From an uncultured Clostridia bacterium (lineage in GTDB: Bacteria > Bacillota > Clostridia > Oscillospirales > Ruminococcaceae), in assembly GCA_947383835.1 (NCBI GenBank), contig CANDEV010000007.1, forward strand, positions 62,001 through 126,000: a DNA stretch of 64,000 bases, given 5' to 3'. The translations under genes were made by a program, and so were the position numbers. The notes under the pieces are model-generated. The model saw only the letters and a list, made by a program, of their open reading frames with translations. It was not told the origin of the DNA and made no database searches. The stretch's first letter is position 1. Every line of letters starts with the position of its first letter. This document shows, in pieces, positions 42,304-49,797 of this stretch.

Positions 42304-42330
42304 ATAAAAAATATTCAGGAGGATTTTTTG

Positions 42331-43038
42331 ATGACCATAGACTACACCGAATTTGCCGAAATTTTTGAAAGGGAAAAGCTCACCGTTTCCATAGAGCAAT
42401 ATGAAAAATTCAAGCTGTACGCCGAGCTTCTTGCGGAATGGAACAAAAAGATGAACCTCACCGCAATAACCGACAGCTACGGTATTGCAGTAAAACACTT
42501 TCTGGACAGCGTGCTTCCCATGAAATTTTTGGATATTCCCAACGGCGCAAGCCTTATTGACGTGGGTACGGGCGCGGGCTTTCCGGGTGTGCCTATGAAA
42601 ATAATGCGCACCGACATTAAGCTTACCCTTTTGGACAGCCTTAACAAGAGGGTGAATTTTTTGTCCGAGGTGTGTAAAGCCGCAGACCTTGCCGCAGAGT
42701 GCATACACGCCAGAGCGGAGGAGGGGAGCAGGAAACCCGAATACCGTGAAAAATTTGATATTTCCACGGCAAGGGCTGTGGCGGCAATGCCTGTCCTTAC
42801 GGAGTACTGTCTGCCTTACGTTAAAGTGGGCGGGATATTTGCGGCGTTAAAAGGTACTAAGGAAAATTACAGGGAGTGCGAAAACGCGGTAAAAATTCTC
42901 GGCGGAGAAATTTCGGACGTGACGGAATACGCCCTTCCCGACGGAGACGGCAGAACGCTTATATGCGTTAGAAAGATACGGGAAACGCCCAATAAATATC
43001 CCCGGAACAGCGGACAGATATCAAAAAAGGCATTGTGA
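42331..43038 (+). CDS. rsmG: 16S rRNA (guanine-527-N7)-methyltransferase
   Basis: 235 residues from the ATG with AGGAGG 9 bases upstream. It methylates N7 of G527 in 16S rRNA (loss gives low-level streptomycin resistance). The motifs are NKKMNLTAITDS (about 39-50), the SAM site LIDVGTGAGFPGVP (about 73-86) and LTLLDSLNKRVNFL. The usual gidA/mnmG neighbour is not here. Confidence 0.96.
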   Translation: MTIDYTEFAEIFEREKLTVSIEQYEKFKLYAELLAEWNKKMNLTAITDSYGIAVKHFLDSVLPMKFLDIPNGASLIDVGTGAGFPGVPMKIMRTDIKLTLLDSLNKRVNFLSEVCKAADLAAECIHARAEEGSRKPEYREKFDISTARAVAAMPVLTEYCLPYVKVGGIFAALKGTKENYRECENAVKILGGEISDVTEYALPDGDGRTLICVRKIRETPNKYPRNSGQISKKAL

Positions 43039-43080
43039 CCCGCGGCGTAAAAAATTGTACAAAAAAATTGCCGAAAACCA

Positions 43081-43109
43081 TTGTAATTTTGAAAAAGATG
43101 TGGTATACT
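43081..43109 (+). promoter_or_regulatory. Promoter of the small acidic protein gene
   Basis: TTGTAA, 17 bases, TATACT. Confidence 0.6.
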
Positions 43110-43169
43110 ATATATTATAACAATTTGTTACAACAATTTATGTCAAAAATATTTAGGAGTTGATTTTTT

Positions 43170-43415
43170 ATGAAAGCTTTCGGCGCATTAATGCTTGCTC
43201 TTACATCTGCCGCTGCCGGCGCTGCCGCTGCCGCTTATGCTATGAAAAAGCGTGAGGAAATTGAACAGTACGATTACGATTTTGACGATGACGACGAGAC
43301 ATATTTCGACGACTGCGACTGCTGCGGAGACGATGACGATATGTCCGAGCTGGACAGTCTTGACGCTGACGCAGAGACTGCGGCTGACGAGGCTGCTAAA
43401 AGCGAGGATTTCTGA
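43170..43415 (+). CDS. Small membrane-anchored acidic protein, unknown
   Basis: 81 residues. Ala/Gly-rich hydrophobic N-terminus (about 3-24, signal or anchor), a short basic stretch KKREE, then a very acidic region YDFDDDDETYFDDCDCCGDDDDMSEL with the cysteine cluster CDCC. It may bind divalent metal; the function is unknown. An AGGAG site precedes the ATG and it has its own promoter. Confidence 0.65.
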   Translation: MKAFGALMLALTSAAAGAAAAAYAMKKREEIEQYDYDFDDDDETYFDDCDCCGDDDDMSELDSLDADAETAADEAAKSEDF

Positions 43416-43502
43416 TTGCAAAAAATCGGAGGACGGGCAGGCGAAACGCTCCGTCCTCTTTTAATTTGCAGGGGCGGCTGCGGACGTTTGCCGCTTGCCG
43501 TA

Positions 43503-43608
43503 TAATACTAATTTGCTCCTAAAAGCGTATGTAAAAAATCTGCACAAAAATCATATATGCAAATTTTTGCTTGATTTTTTACACGCTTTTTAGCCGCAAA
43601 TCAGTATA
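43503..43608 (+). repeat. Palindromic MITE-like repeat, family C, copy 3
   Basis: TAATACTAATTTGCTCCTAA and its inverted right end with GCAAATCAGTATA. The central 50 bases, including AAAATCATATATGCAAATTT, are nearly identical to the copy at 25937-26040. It lies 26 bases before the next start codon. Confidence 0.85.
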
Positions 43609-43633
43609 AAATACATTTTGAGGAAAATTTGCA

Positions 43634-44290
43634 ATGAAAAAAATTTTTGCTGTACTATTATTAATATGTGTGACCGCTCTCGGCGGCTGTTCCTTGAAAA
43701 AGGAATACGAGCTGGCGGGCAAGGAACAGGTTGAGGCTTTGCGGGACGAGGCTAAGGGCTGGAAAAGCGGCAGGTATCTGCTGACAAATCTTGACACGGG
43801 GGAGACGGATCAGGCTTTTTCCTTTATGTATAATGAGGACGGTACTCAAAGCTACCTTTACGAGGTTGTGAACGGCGGGGATTATTACGCCGAATACAGC
43901 GACGGCAGGCTGCTTTATGTTGTTGACGGGGGAAATGCCGCCGTTATCAACGAGGGCGGCGATGGGTACGTTAAATACTCCGAAAGCGCGCCTCACCCTT
44001 ATTCCACGGGGGAGCTGCTGTTTTATGCAAATCTGTTTGTAAAGTCCTCCGCGGAAGCGTCTGTTGAGGGAGGAACGTCCTATGTATACTATTATAATGT
44101 GGATAAGATCAACGAAACGCTGGGTACTTCTCTTACGGAATTTTACACAAGCTATGTTTTTGACAGCGAGGGAGGCTTTCTTTATTTTGAGCAGCACAGC
44201 ACCAACGCCGAGGGCAGCTATGCGTACAGGATAGAAACGATAGACGCGAATTCTCTTACGGAGATAGAAAATCCCGTTGCGGGAGAATAA
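43634..44290 (+). CDS. Lipoprotein, unknown function
   Basis: 218 residues with lipobox LGGC (C19). The mature part is beta-rich, with many Tyr, Gly and Glu residues (AFSFMYNEDGTQSYLYEVV, YYAEYSDGRLLYVVDG, SYVYYYNVDKI). The pattern is like small LolA/LppX-type or DUF-type surface lipoproteins, without a specific match that I can name. The ribosome site TTGAGGAAA is modest. It is separated by 380 bases of low-GC DNA from the following gene. Confidence 0.75.
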   Translation: MKKIFAVLLLICVTALGGCSLKKEYELAGKEQVEALRDEAKGWKSGRYLLTNLDTGETDQAFSFMYNEDGTQSYLYEVVNGGDYYAEYSDGRLLYVVDGGNAAVINEGGDGYVKYSESAPHPYSTGELLFYANLFVKSSAEASVEGGTSYVYYYNVDKINETLGTSLTEFYTSYVFDSEGGFLYFEQHSTNAEGSYAYRIETIDANSLTEIENPVAGE

Positions 44291-44461
44291 TTACAACAGC
44301 ATTTACTTCTTGTTAATTAAATACAAATATATAGTGAACGCAATTTGGCTTGTTTGCATAATCAATATGTTTAAATTATTAATCAAACTGATTCCTATCA
44401 AGCCACAATACCTTTATTTTAAAACTCCAAATCAAAAGTGCTGTAAAGTAATCATATTTTT
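44291..44461 (+). other. Low-GC spacer, no gene seen
   Basis: Base composition falls sharply after the 43634 lipoprotein. All frames are broken by stops. It may be more of the decayed toxin gene recognised from 44462 on, but I could not match it. Confidence 0.5.
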
Positions 44462-44669
44462 AATATTGCCAAATTAGAAAAGTAAATGCTGTTGCCCTTT
44501 ACATCCCATGTTCAAGCAGTATACTATAATTCAAAAATAAAACATGTATAACATTGGATAAAGATTATCACAATGGCGGGATTTGGAAAATGGCAAAGTC
44601 ACCTAATGCTTTAAAAAGCAAACAAGAATGTGTACTTATGATGAAAATTTGAATAGAATTGGAGATTAG
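44462..44669 (+). pseudogene. Remnant of a polymorphic-toxin C-terminal domain (Ntox21-like), multiply frameshifted
   Basis: Pieces in successive frames join into one plausible protein: NIAKLEK (44462-), VNAVA (44482-44496), FTSHVQAVYYNSK (44498-44536), NKTCITLDKDYHNGGIWKMA then KSPNALKSK (about 44536-44620), and RMCTYDENLNRIGD ending TAG at 44669. The HNGG.WKMA and R.GTYD..LNRIGD patterns are those I know from the C-terminal toxin domains of secreted WapA/RHS/LXG-type proteins. Each frame change sits at or near a homopolymer, and each needs a single-base indel. The N-terminal delivery part is absent. Its stop is one base before the next start codon, as in toxin-immunity pairs. Confidence 0.65.
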
Positions 44670-44670
44670 T

Positions 44671-45171
44671 ATGCTGTACAGAATTTCTCATTATTTAAGT
44701 AATGATAAAAATCAGTGGACATCAATATATGACATAGATAATTCAAATTATAATCTAAATTTAGATACGTATTTGCAATGGGAAAAAATACATATAGATT
44801 GTATTATGGGTTTTGTTAATATGTTATCTGATGAAAATTATATTATAAAAAAATTTGAAGCGATTGAACCACTTGATAAAAATAATGACAGAAATAAAAA
44901 GCAACCGTATAAAATGATTATTGATGATTATTGTTCACCAATATATCAATCTCTGTATTTAGGACAATCACAATATGAAAAAAAAGATATTATTACATTA
45001 ATTAAAATATTATTAAGAGAGGAGGCGTGGTTTGTGATAGAAAGTGAAAATATGTCTATTGATGTTGGATTTGATTATTACATACATATTGATACTTCTC
45101 GAAATATTTCAGATGAATTTAAGAACTTTTATCTAATGAAAGGAATACTTATAGAGGATTGGATAAATTGA
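44671..45171 (+). CDS. Putative immunity protein of the adjacent toxin remnant
   Basis: 166 residues from the ATG with GGAG 6 bases upstream; a TTG four codons earlier overlaps that site. It is cytoplasmic, rich in Asn, Ile, Tyr and Asp, with no signal or membrane segment (MLYRISHYLSNDKNQW, KPYKMIIDDYCSP, DVGFDYYIHIDTS). The gene is strikingly AT-rich compared with flanking genes and uses ATA, AAT and TTA codons freely, so it was probably acquired. The call as immunity protein rests on its position one base after a toxin-like C-terminus; I cannot name an immunity family. Confidence 0.55.
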   Translation: MLYRISHYLSNDKNQWTSIYDIDNSNYNLNLDTYLQWEKIHIDCIMGFVNMLSDENYIIKKFEAIEPLDKNNDRNKKQPYKMIIDDYCSPIYQSLYLGQSQYEKKDIITLIKILLREEAWFVIESENMSIDVGFDYYIHIDTSRNISDEFKNFYLMKGILIEDWIN

Positions 45172-45229
45172 TACTCATACAGTGTTATGAAAGTGCGAGC
45201 CGAAAACTCCATTACGGTTCACAAAAATA

Positions 45230-45255
45230 AAAGTCCCCGCTGCTACGGGGACTTT
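45230..45255 (+). terminator. Terminator after the putative immunity gene
   Basis: AAAGTCCCCG / CGGGGACTTT stem with TTTTT tail, 58 bases past the stop; it separates the low-GC island from the S10 leader. Confidence 0.85.
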
Positions 45256-45417
45256 TTGTGTTGTTACCTTGGATTTTAACACCTTGCCGCTGTTTGGAAA
45301 AACATAGTATGCCCCGTATTAAAGGAAATTATGCACTTTTTGGAGCGGTTTGTTAAAAGTGCATAAAAATATTTGGAAAAACGGCAAAAAATTCTATAGC
45401 AAAATTTTTGTACCCTC

Positions 45418-45446
45418 TTGCAATTGCAGGGGGTTAATGTTATAAT
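45418..45446 (+). promoter_or_regulatory. Promoter of the S10-spc-alpha ribosomal cluster
   Basis: TTGCAA, 17 bases, TATAAT, with a predicted start near 45453. The strong -10 and spacing make it the best candidate in the 664-base gap 45172-45835. Confidence 0.75.
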
Positions 45447-45452
45447 ATTACT

Positions 45453-45835
45453 TGCGTGACAAAACTCGGTTTTGACGCGCTGTGTAATATGTTTTTGCGA
45501 GGATGCGGAAGGTTGCCTGCGGTTTGCAGGGGAATTTCCGCGGAGTATGTTCGGTCTTGAACCGGGCGGCTGTGATAGTGAACGCTGTGTGCGCTTAAAC
45601 CGTGGACATGTCAATTCAGACAGTGTCAATTCAGACCGTTTTGTCCATAGGTAAGCATTGTGTTTGTATCGGCTCGGAAAACGTTTCGGTTTTTCGGGTT
45701 TTTTAATATGAGCAGTACGAAACACACGGAGACGTGTAACGTCGGAATGTGTTTTACACACAGGAGACGTGTAACGTTGATTATCGCAAACTCGTCCCCA
45801 AAACACTTTAAAGTTATTCAGGAGGCGATTCTAAA
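45453..45835 (+). promoter_or_regulatory. Long untranslated leader of the S10 operon with two sets of direct repeats
   Basis: About 380 bases. TGTCAATTCAGAC occurs at 45609-45621 and 45624-45636, enclosed by GGACA / TGTCC that could close a hairpin. GGAGACGTGTAACGT occurs at 45728-45742 and 45763-45777, separated by a TGTGT / ACACA hairpin. There is no open frame with a ribosome site. A leader of this size suggests autoregulation, as L4 does in other bacteria, though the known L4 leader fold was not recognised. Confidence 0.55.
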
Positions 45836-46150
45836 ATGGCAGTTAATGAAAAGATCAGAATCAAAATCAAAGGTTACGACCATGCAGTCGTTGACGCGGC
45901 GGCAGCTAAGATAGTTGACGCGGCTAAGCGCAGCGGAGCAAGAGTAAGCGGTCCTATCCCGCTTCCTACCGACAAGGAGATAATCACTATCCTCCGTGCG
46001 GTACACAAGTACAAGGATAGCCGTGAGCAGTTTGAAATGCGTACTCACAAGAGACTTATCGACGTTATCAGACCGTCCGACAAGTCTGTTGAGGCTCTTC
46101 AGGGTCTTGAACTTCCTGCGGGCGTGGACGTTGTAATGGAAATCAAGTAA
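45836..46150 (+). CDS. rpsJ: Small ribosomal subunit protein S10 (NusE)
   Basis: 104 residues, normal length. S10 sits in the 30S head and also joins NusB in antitermination. IRIKIKGYDHAVVDAAAAKI and the loop THKRLIDVIRPSDKSVEAL are characteristic. First gene of the ribosomal cluster, with a CAGGAGG site. Confidence 0.98.
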   Translation: MAVNEKIRIKIKGYDHAVVDAAAAKIVDAAKRSGARVSGPIPLPTDKEIITILRAVHKYKDSREQFEMRTHKRLIDVIRPSDKSVEALQGLELPAGVDVVMEIK

Positions 46151-46234
46151 GCCGAAGGCTTATCATTTCCCAAAAATGTCCCCCGTAGAGTAATGTTGCC
46201 GAAAGGCAACCAATAACCAAAAGGAGGAAAAAGT

Positions 46235-46876
46235 ATGACAAAGGCACTCATCGGAAAGAAAATCGGTATGACTCAGATTTTCGATGAAACAACAAACAAG
46301 GTCATTCCCTTGACTGTTGTGGAAGTCGGTCCCTGTGTTGTGGTTCAGAAGAAAACCGTTGAAAACGACGGCTACAGCGCAGTTCAGCTCGGCTTCGGCG
46401 ACCTGAGAGAAAAGCTTGCAAACAAGCCTATCAAGGGTCATTTCGCTAAGGCGGACGTTGCTGTCAAGAGAACTCTTAAAGAGTTCAGACTTGAGGGCGC
46501 TGACGCTATGGAGGTCGGCGCAGTTCTTAAGGCTGACACTTTTGAGGTAGGAGATATCGTTGATGTTTCCGGTACTTCAAAGGGTAAGGGCTTCCAGGGC
46601 ACTATCAAGAGAAACAACAACTCCAGGATCAAGGAGACCCACGGTTCGGGTCCTGTGCACAGACACGCAGGCTCAATGGGCGCTTGTTCCTCGCCGTCCC
46701 GTATTTTTAAGGGCAAGGCTCTTCCGGGACACATGGGCAGCGAAAAGGTCACAGTTCAGAACCTTGAGGTTGTCAGAGTTGACGCAGAAAATAATCTTAT
46801 CGCAGTCAGGGGCGCAATTCCCGGTCCCAAGAACGGCATTGTTACCATTTGCGACTGCGTGAAGAAAAAGGCTTAA
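46235..46876 (+). CDS. rplC: Large ribosomal subunit protein L3
   Basis: 213 residues. L3 is an early 50S assembly protein with a loop reaching the peptidyl transferase centre: SKGKGFQGTIKRNN and HGSGPVHRHAGSMG (about 108-150). AAAGGAGG precedes the ATG. Confidence 0.98.
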   Translation: MTKALIGKKIGMTQIFDETTNKVIPLTVVEVGPCVVVQKKTVENDGYSAVQLGFGDLREKLANKPIKGHFAKADVAVKRTLKEFRLEGADAMEVGAVLKADTFEVGDIVDVSGTSKGKGFQGTIKRNNNSRIKETHGSGPVHRHAGSMGACSSPSRIFKGKALPGHMGSEKVTVQNLEVVRVDAENNLIAVRGAIPGPKNGIVTICDCVKKKA

Positions 46877-46894
46877 TGGAAGGAGGAAGCAGTA

Positions 46895-47521
46895 ATGCCT
46901 AATATTAAAGTTTTGGATATGACAGGTAAGCAGGTTTCCGACATTGAGCTGTCAGACGCTGTTTTCGGTATTACGCCCAATGAGGCTGCTATGCACACTA
47001 TGGTCGTAAATTACCTTGCAAATCAGAGACAGGGCACACAGTCCACACTCACCCGTACAGAGGTAAGAGGCGGCGGAAGAAAGCCTTGGAGACAGAAGGG
47101 TACAGGTCATGCAAGACAGGGTTCAACAAGAGCTCCCCAGTGGACACACGGCGGCGTGGCTCTCGGACCTAAGCCCAGAAGCTATCGCTTTACTGTAAAT
47201 AAGAAGCTTAAGAGACTTGCTATGAAGTCCGCTCTTTCCACAAAGGTATTGGACAATAACATGATAGTTCTTGACAATATCGCTATGGACGAGTATAAGA
47301 CAAAGACAATGATCGCTATGCTCAAGGCTGTTGAGGCAGAGGGCAGCAAGGCTCTTATCGTAATGCCGGAGGTAAACAGCTTCGTTATAAAGAGCGCGGC
47401 TAACATTCCGGGCGTTAAGACAGCTCTTGTAAACACTATTAACGTATACGACATTCTTAACTATGACAAATTTATCATTGTTAAGGACGCGGTTGCTAAG
47501 ATCGAGGAGGTGTACGCATAA
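46895..47521 (+). CDS. rplD: Large ribosomal subunit protein L4
   Basis: 208 residues. Its long basic loop GGGRKPWRQKGTGHARQGS (about 49-67) lines the exit tunnel. L4 represses its own operon in many bacteria. The stop overlaps the rplW start by one base (TAATG). Confidence 0.98.
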   Translation: MPNIKVLDMTGKQVSDIELSDAVFGITPNEAAMHTMVVNYLANQRQGTQSTLTRTEVRGGGRKPWRQKGTGHARQGSTRAPQWTHGGVALGPKPRSYRFTVNKKLKRLAMKSALSTKVLDNNMIVLDNIAMDEYKTKTMIAMLKAVEAEGSKALIVMPEVNSFVIKSAANIPGVKTALVNTINVYDILNYDKFIIVKDAVAKIEEVYA

Positions 47522-47811
47522 TGATCGCACAGGATATTGTGATAAAGCCCATCATCACCGAAAAGAGCATGGAGGGTCTTCAGGAAAATAAGTACACCTT
47601 TAAGGTTGCCAAGGCTGCCAACAAGATCGAGATTGCCAAAGCAGTTGAAGAGCTTTTCGGAGTTAAGGTTGCTAAGGTGAACACCATGAACGTCAGAGGA
47701 CGTTCCAGGAGAATGGGTATGAACAGAGGTTACACACCCGACTGGAAAAAGGCTATCGTTACTTTAGCCGAGGGTTCAAAGACCATCGAATTCTTCGACG
47801 GCATGATGTAA
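47521..47811 (+). CDS. rplW: Large ribosomal subunit protein L23
   Basis: 96 residues. L23 lies at the tunnel exit and binds trigger factor and SRP. IKPIITEKSMEGLQENKYTF and the basic loop RGRSRRMGMNRGYTPDWKKA are typical. The spacer repeat starts 4 bases after its stop. Confidence 0.98.
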   Translation: MIAQDIVIKPIITEKSMEGLQENKYTFKVAKAANKIEIAKAVEELFGVKVAKVNTMNVRGRSRRMGMNRGYTPDWKKAIVTLAEGSKTIEFFDGMM

Positions 47812-47814
47812 CGG

Positions 47815-47901
47815 GGCGGGGAAGCCCCCGCGGGCAGAAATGCTTATAGGGGAAGTTACATTAATATGGGTTTGTCAAGCCGCTGTCAATGTAATAGAAC
47901 C
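47815..47901 (+). repeat. Structured spacer element, family F, copy 1 (rplW-rplB)
   Basis: GGGG / CCCC and GCAGAAATGC hairpins, then CTTATAGGGGAAG, then TTACATT (47856-47862) pairing with AATGTAA (47888-47894) around a loop with TCAAGCC. It lies in the 204-base gap between rplW and rplB and would be transcribed with them. Confidence 0.75.
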
Positions 47902-48015
47902 TGATTTTGATGTAAGTTCTGCGGTGCGGCGGTGTAAAAGAGTCCCCAACGGTGTACGCTATGGAGGAGCAGCTTCCGAAAAGTACACAAGAAATTCTAA
48001 AAGGAGTGAACTGCA

Positions 48016-48849
48016 ATGGCAATTAAATCATACAAGCCTACGACGCCTTCAAGACGTCAGATGACTGTTACTGATTACAGCGTACTTTCCAAGGTCGCTC
48101 CCGAAAAAAGTCTTCTTGCACCTTTGAAGAAGACCGCGGGCAGAAACAGCTACGGCAGAATTACCGTTCGTCACAGAGGCGGCGGAAACAGAAGAAAATA
48201 CAGAATTATCGACTTCAAGAGAGATAAGCAGGGCATGAACGCTACTGTTCTTACTCTGGAGTACGATCCTAACAGAAGCGCTTTCATCGCTCTCGTTCAG
48301 TACGAGGACGGCGAAAAGAGATATATCATCGCTCCCAACGGTCTTGCGGTTGGCGACGTTGTAACAAGCGGTCCCCAGTCCGACATCAAGCCCGGCAACG
48401 CGCTGGCTTTGACAGACATTCCCGTTGGTACGTTTATCCACAACATTGAGCTTTATCCCGGCAAGGGCGCACAGCTTGTACGCTCCGCAGGAAACATGGC
48501 TCAGCTTATGGGTAAAGAGGGCGCTTACGTTTTGGTAAGACTTCCCTCCGGCGAGATGAGAAAGATCCCCTCAAACTGCATGGCTTCTATCGGTCAGGTT
48601 TCCAACATTGACCATGAGAACGTAAGCCTCGGTAAGGCGGGAAGAACTCGTCACCTTGGTATCAGACCTACAGTCCGCGGTTCTGTCATGAACCCCTGCG
48701 ACCACCCCCACGGCGGTGGTGAAGGTAAGTCCCCTGTCGGACGTCCCGGACCTGTTACACCTTGGGGCAAGCCTGCTCTGGGTTACAAGACAAGAAAGAC
48801 TCACAACCGTACAGACAAGTTTATTGTTAAACGTCGCAACGGTAAGTGA
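48016..48849 (+). CDS. rplB: Large ribosomal subunit protein L2
   Basis: 277 residues. L2 supports subunit joining and peptidyl transfer. HRGGGNRRKYRIIDFKRDK (about 55-73) and the C-terminal NPCDHPHGGGEGKSPVGRPG, with its conserved histidine, are intact. AAAGGAG precedes the ATG. Confidence 0.98.
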   Translation: MAIKSYKPTTPSRRQMTVTDYSVLSKVAPEKSLLAPLKKTAGRNSYGRITVRHRGGGNRRKYRIIDFKRDKQGMNATVLTLEYDPNRSAFIALVQYEDGEKRYIIAPNGLAVGDVVTSGPQSDIKPGNALALTDIPVGTFIHNIELYPGKGAQLVRSAGNMAQLMGKEGAYVLVRLPSGEMRKIPSNCMASIGQVSNIDHENVSLGKAGRTRHLGIRPTVRGSVMNPCDHPHGGGEGKSPVGRPGPVTPWGKPALGYKTRKTHNRTDKFIVKRRNGK

Positions 48850-48871
48850 TGTGTTTCGTCAGTGCCGTTTG

Positions 48872-48932
48872 TACCCCGCCCCTTGATAGGGGCTTACCAC
48901 AGTAAACGTATTTTAAATTTAACTGTGGGGTA
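48872..48932 (+). repeat. Multi-branched fold in the rplB-rpsS spacer
   Basis: TACC(CC) / (GG)GGTA closes two inner hairpins, GCCCC-TTGATA-GGGGC (48878-48893) and CCACAGT / ACTGTGG (48897-48903 and 48922-48928). Four more short hairpins follow in the same 285-base spacer: GCAGGCTCAGCCTGC, CGTAAT / ATTACG, CCAAT..GACC / GGTC..ATTGG and AGATGT / AACATCT. Confidence 0.5.
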
Positions 48933-49065
48933 GAACAAGGGTGCAGGCTCAGCCTGCTATGTTGCGTAATTTATATTACGTTTCACCAATATTTAACACG
49001 ACCTTTGGGTCAACTCATTGGTTAATTTAAAGATAGATGTTTTTAACATCTTGCCTTAAAAGGAA

Positions 49066-49112
49066 GCGGAGCGGGAGCAAGGAAATATCTTGCCTCTTGT
49101 CTCTTGCCTCTA
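49066..49112 (+). promoter_or_regulatory. Purine-arm/pyrimidine-arm leader element before rpsS
   Basis: GGAGCGGGAGCAAGG, loop AAATAT, CTTGCCTCTTGTCTCTTGCC then TCTAAC, 17 bases before GGAAGGAGG. The CCTC units can pair with the purine arm or with the ribosome site. Confidence 0.45.
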
Positions 49113-49134
49113 ACAATTTGGAAGGAGGAAAACA

Positions 49135-49419
49135 ATGAGCAGAAGTATTAAAAAAGGACCTTACGTGCAGGAAGTCCTTTTGAAGAGAGTTATTGCTATG
49201 AACGAAGCGGGCGAGAAGAAAGTTCTCAAGACATGGAGCCGTTCTTCAACTATATTCCCCGATTTCGTAGGTCATACATTTGCTGTTCATGACGGCAGAA
49301 AGCACGTTCCCGTATATGTTACGGAGGACATGGTAGGTCACAAGCTGGGCGAATTCGCTCCAACAAGAACTTACAAGGGTCACGCAGGCTCTAAAGTATC
49401 CAATAACGGTAAGAAATAA
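49135..49419 (+). CDS. rpsS: Small ribosomal subunit protein S19
   Basis: 94 residues. It is in the 30S head beside S13. MSRSIKKGPYVQEVLLKRV and GHKLGEFAPTRTYKGH are typical. GGAAGGAGG lies upstream. The long gap before it is exceptional for this cluster, where rplB and rpsS are usually close. Confidence 0.98.
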   Translation: MSRSIKKGPYVQEVLLKRVIAMNEAGEKKVLKTWSRSSTIFPDFVGHTFAVHDGRKHVPVYVTEDMVGHKLGEFAPTRTYKGHAGSKVSNNGKK

Positions 49420-49439
49420 GGCAGAGAGGAGAATTTTAA

Positions 49440-49775
49440 ATGGAAGCAAGAGCATATCTTAAAAATGCTCGCATTGCGCCGAGAAAGGTACAGATAGTTC
49501 TCGACCTCATCAGAGGAAAGGACGTTGAGACCGCTATGGCGATTTTGCAGCACACACCCAAATCTGCCTGTGAATATCTGGAGAAGCTTTTGAAGTCCGC
49601 TGTTGCAAACGCAGAAAACAATTTCGGAATGGATAAGGATAACCTTTATGTTTCCGAATGCTTCGTTTGCCCCGGCCCTATCATGAAGCGCATTATGCCA
49701 AGAGCACAAGGCAGAGCTTTCCGTATCCTCAAGAGAACTTCCCATGTTACTCTTGCGGTCAAGGAAAAAGAATAA
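49440..49775 (+). CDS. rplV: Large ribosomal subunit protein L22
   Basis: 111 residues. Its beta-hairpin reaches into the exit tunnel near the macrolide site (GPIMKRIMPRAQGRAFRILK, about 79-98). EARAYLKNARIAPRKVQIVL is the conserved N-terminus. Confidence 0.98.
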   Translation: MEARAYLKNARIAPRKVQIVLDLIRGKDVETAMAILQHTPKSACEYLEKLLKSAVANAENNFGMDKDNLYVSECFVCPGPIMKRIMPRAQGRAFRILKRTSHVTLAVKEKE

Positions 49776-49797
49776 GTCGAAAGAGGAGGTAAACTAA

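Noticed and set aside
43170..43415. Small acidic protein considered as a DNA-mimic anti-restriction or anti-CRISPR protein
   Set aside because: It is acidic, but has a hydrophobic N-terminal anchor, its own housekeeping-type promoter and no phage or plasmid context.
44277..44477. A 66-residue open frame in the low-GC spacer
   Set aside because: It starts inside the end of the lipoprotein gene, has no ribosome site, and does not join in sense with the toxin remnant.
45276..45806. A 176-residue minus-strand open frame across the S10 leader
   Set aside because: It overlaps the promoter and repeats of the S10 leader, with no ribosome site and no protein-like features.
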